Assembly (NCBI GenBank): GCA_002438905.1
Contig: DJSA01000044.1
Location: 30,445-39,464, forward strand
DNA: 9,020 nucleotides
DNA from: Bacteroidales bacterium UBA6346
GTDB lineage: Bacteria; Bacteroidota; Bacteroidia; Bacteroidales; UBA932
Direction of reading: 5' to 3'
Shown here: piece by piece, positions 7,068 to 9,020 of the stretch
Numbering within the stretch: position 1 is the stretch's first letter
Layout: each line of letters begins with the position of its first letter
Made by a program: the position numbers and the translations under genes
Notes under the pieces: generated by a model
Told to the model about the DNA's origin: nothing
Databases searched by the model: none
The model's input: the letters and a program-made list of their open reading frames with translations, nothing else

Positions 7068-9020
7068 CATAAAGAGAACAATCATCGCCGTTCTGTTGGC
7101 CTTTCTCTGCGTTCTGGCAGCCAATGCTCAGAACATCAATGTGAAAGGAAAGGTTACAGACAGCGGAAATATCCCGTTGATAGGAGTCGGAGTCTTCATT
7201 GAGGGAACCGCGACCGGCACGGTCACAGGCGCAGACGGAACCTGGTCAATCTCAGGGATTCCTTCAGACGCCGTCCTAACATTCTCCAGCATCGGCTATG
7301 TTACCCGAGAGATCCACGTTGCGGGCAAATCCGTGATTGATGTGGTACTTCAGGAGGATGTCATTGATGACGAGATCGGAGAGGTTATGGTGGTCGCATA
7401 CGGAACCGCCAAGAAGAGCAGTTTCACCGGTTCAGCCTCCGTTGTGAAAGGCGATGAACTCCAGAAAAGGGTGACCGGCAACATCACCAAATCCATCGAG
7501 GGAACAGTGGCTGGACTTCAGGTCACGTCAGGAGGCGGACAGCCTGGCGAGGGCACCTCGATAATGATCCGGGGCATCGGATCCATCAACGCGGTCTCGA
7601 CACCTCTGTACGTTGTGGACGGCATACCCTACGACGGCTCGCTCAGCGCCATCAATCCGGCTGACGTCGAGTCCATGACGGTGCTTAAGGACGCTTCCGC
7701 AGGCGCGCTCTACGGCGCGCGAGGTGCAAACGGTGTCATCGTCATCACCACCAAGAAAGGCAGCGGGGAACGTTCGGTTGTCAGCTATAAGGGCAGCGCT
7801 GGAGTCGCCTCACGTTCCCTGAAGCGTTACGACCTTGTGGGAATGGACGATTTCGTGGAGTTGACCTACGAATCTCTAAGGAACAGCGCACAGTACGGCG
7901 TCGGAATGGATTTCGAGGGCGCAAGTGCATATGCCGCAGCCAACCTCGGCCAGACTATCGGCGGTCTGAAGAATCCTGAATATTACAACCCGTACAAGAA
8001 CTACACATGGTCAACCCTCATCGACCCGGACACCGGCAAGGTCAAAGAAGACGCTGAGGCCGCCTGGAACGAGAACTGGATGGACGAGATCAGTGACAAC
8101 GCTGCCCTGCGTACGGAGCATATCTTTTCCCTGAACGGAGCGACAGAGAAGATCAACTACCTCGTCTCGATGGGTTATTACAAGGAGAATGGTATTCTCC
8201 AGAACACGGACTTCAACCGCTATACGGGCAGGGTCAATGTGGACTCACAGGCGAACTCATGGATGAAGGTGGGAATGAGCGCGAACTACTCGCACACGAA
8301 AGCCGACTACCAGAACTTCTCCGGCTCCACGACTTCTAACGTCTGGTACACGGCACAGTTCATGGCTCCGGTCTATCCGGTATATCTCAAGGATATGGAA
8401 GGAAACAATGTGCTTGACGAAGCCGGAAACCTTCAGTATGAATATGGTGACGAGGATGACAACGGCTACGCCAACCGTCCTGTCGCCCAGGGCTTCAATT
8501 CCAAGGCCGAGCTCTACAACAATAAGGCATACTACTACCGCAACACATTGTCGGCCAGGTCATACATCACTTTAGGAACCGTCAGAAAGGATGCCCTGCT
8601 CTACGGTTTGAGGCTGACAGTGAACCTGGGAACCGACTTCAACGACTACCAGCGCACAATCACGAACGACAAGTACCACGGCAACGCCGCCGATCAGGGA
8701 GGCCGTCTGAGCAAGACCAACACACGCACCCTCAGCTACACCTTCAATCAGATTCTTAACTACGACCGTATGTTTTCCGACCACGATGTCAAGGTTCTGC
8801 TCGGTCATGAATATTACCGCTACCGGTTCAACTACGCGATGGGAGAGAAAACCGGAATCATGGAAGGAATCGATGAACTGGATCCTGCCGTCACGACCTC
8901 AGGCAACTCCAGCTATTCAAATAACTACGCCATCGAATCCTGGTTCACAAGGTTGAACTACGGCTTCAGGAACCGCTACTACTTCGATGCTAGTTGGCGT
9001 ACGGACGGTTCCTCAAGGTT
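7057..9020 (+). CDS. SusC/RagA-family TonB-linked outer-membrane receptor, 3' end outside window
   Basis: TonB-dependent outer-membrane channel that normally works with a SusD/RagB lipoprotein lid to import glycans or peptides using TonB energy. The frame runs open from ATG 7057 to the right edge (654 codons). Typical members are near 1000 residues, so about two thirds is present. Residues 1-24 are a type I signal peptide with cleavage at ANA|Q. Residues ~27-101 are the carboxypeptidase-regulatory-like beta-sandwich (VKGKVTDS, FSSIGY, VVLQED) seen in SusC proteins. EVMVVAYGT at 109-117 is the conserved segment preceding the plug. The plug runs to ~235 and ends with the SusC/RagA signature around LYGARGANGVIVITTKKG (218-235). 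The rest is the start of the beta-barrel, including FTRLNYGFRNRYYFDASWR near the edge. No frameshift is seen. The substrate cannot be read from the sequence. Gene order suggests it is co-transcribed with the upstream lipoproteins, and a susD-like gene is expected beyond the edge. Confidence 0.95.
   Translation, partial: MRNSIKRTIIAVLLAFLCVLAANAQNINVKGKVTDSGNIPLIGVGVFIEGTATGTVTGADGTWSISGIPSDAVLTFSSIGYVTREIHVAGKSVIDVVLQEDVIDDEIGEVMVVAYGTAKKSSFTGSASVVKGDELQKRVTGNITKSIEGTVAGLQVTSGGGQPGEGTSIMIRGIGSINAVSTPLYVVDGIPYDGSLSAINPADVESMTVLKDASAGALYGARGANGVIVITTKKGSGERSVVSYKGSAGVASRSLKRYDLVGMDDFVELTYESLRNSAQYGVGMDFEGASAYAAANLGQTIGGLKNPEYYNPYKNYTWSTLIDPDTGKVKEDAEAAWNENWMDEISDNAALRTEHIFSLNGATEKINYLVSMGYYKENGILQNTDFNRYTGRVNVDSQANSWMKVGMSANYSHTKADYQNFSGSTTSNVWYTAQFMAPVYPVYLKDMEGNNVLDEAGNLQYEYGDEDDNGYANRPVAQGFNSKAELYNNKAYYYRNTLSARSYITLGTVRKDALLYGLRLTVNLGTDFNDYQRTITNDKYHGNAADQGGRLSKTNTRTLSYTFNQILNYDRMFSDHDVKVLLGHEYYRYRFNYAMGEKTGIMEGIDELDPAVTTSGNSSYSNNYAIESWFTRLNYGFRNRYYFDASWRTDGSSR

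Noticed and set aside
8572..8808. 78-codon minus-strand open frame inside the receptor gene
   Set aside because: It overlaps the continuous SusC barrel frame, which matches the family without interruption.

Overview
The window reads as one strand of a Bacteroidota genome, most likely an order Bacteroidales organism from a gut or similar host niche. The signs are a SusC/RagA-type TonB-linked outer-membrane receptor, three consecutive lipoproteins with signal peptidase II lipoboxes, a BACON domain, a FISUMP-like (Fibrobacter succinogenes major paralogous domain) C-terminus, and almost no Shine-Dalgarno sequence ahead of the starts. Base composition looks close to half GC by eye, but I cannot name a genus from this.

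Layout, all on the + strand and almost gapless: (1) from the left edge to 1628, the 3' part of a BspA-like leucine-rich-repeat surface protein with about 19 repeats, whose reading frame is open to the window edge, so its true start is outside; (2) 1650-3233, a lipoprotein with an N-terminal BACON domain and a C-terminal FISUMP-like region; (3) 3247-5142, a lipidated S8 (subtilisin-like) serine protease with a complete Asp/His/Ser triad; (4) 5139-7067, a lipoprotein with two fibronectin type III domains followed by three diverged copies of a domain I cannot name; (5) 7057 to the right edge, the first ~654 residues of a SusC/RagA receptor. The gaps are 21 and 13 bases, and the last two junctions overlap by 4 and 11 bases. 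This is very likely a single operon whose promoter and first gene(s) lie left of the window. A SusD/RagB partner would be expected to the right.

How the genes may work together (inference): three or four surface-anchored proteins that bind and cut a substrate sit beside a TonB-dependent importer. This layout resembles a polysaccharide utilization locus, but the only recognisable enzyme is a protease, with no glycoside hydrolase in view. The natural hypothesis is a protein- or glycoprotein-targeting capture, cleavage and import system, conceptually like RagAB peptide uptake. There are no RNA genes, mobile elements, CRISPR arrays or intergenic regions longer than 21 bases, and I found no convincing promoter or terminator.
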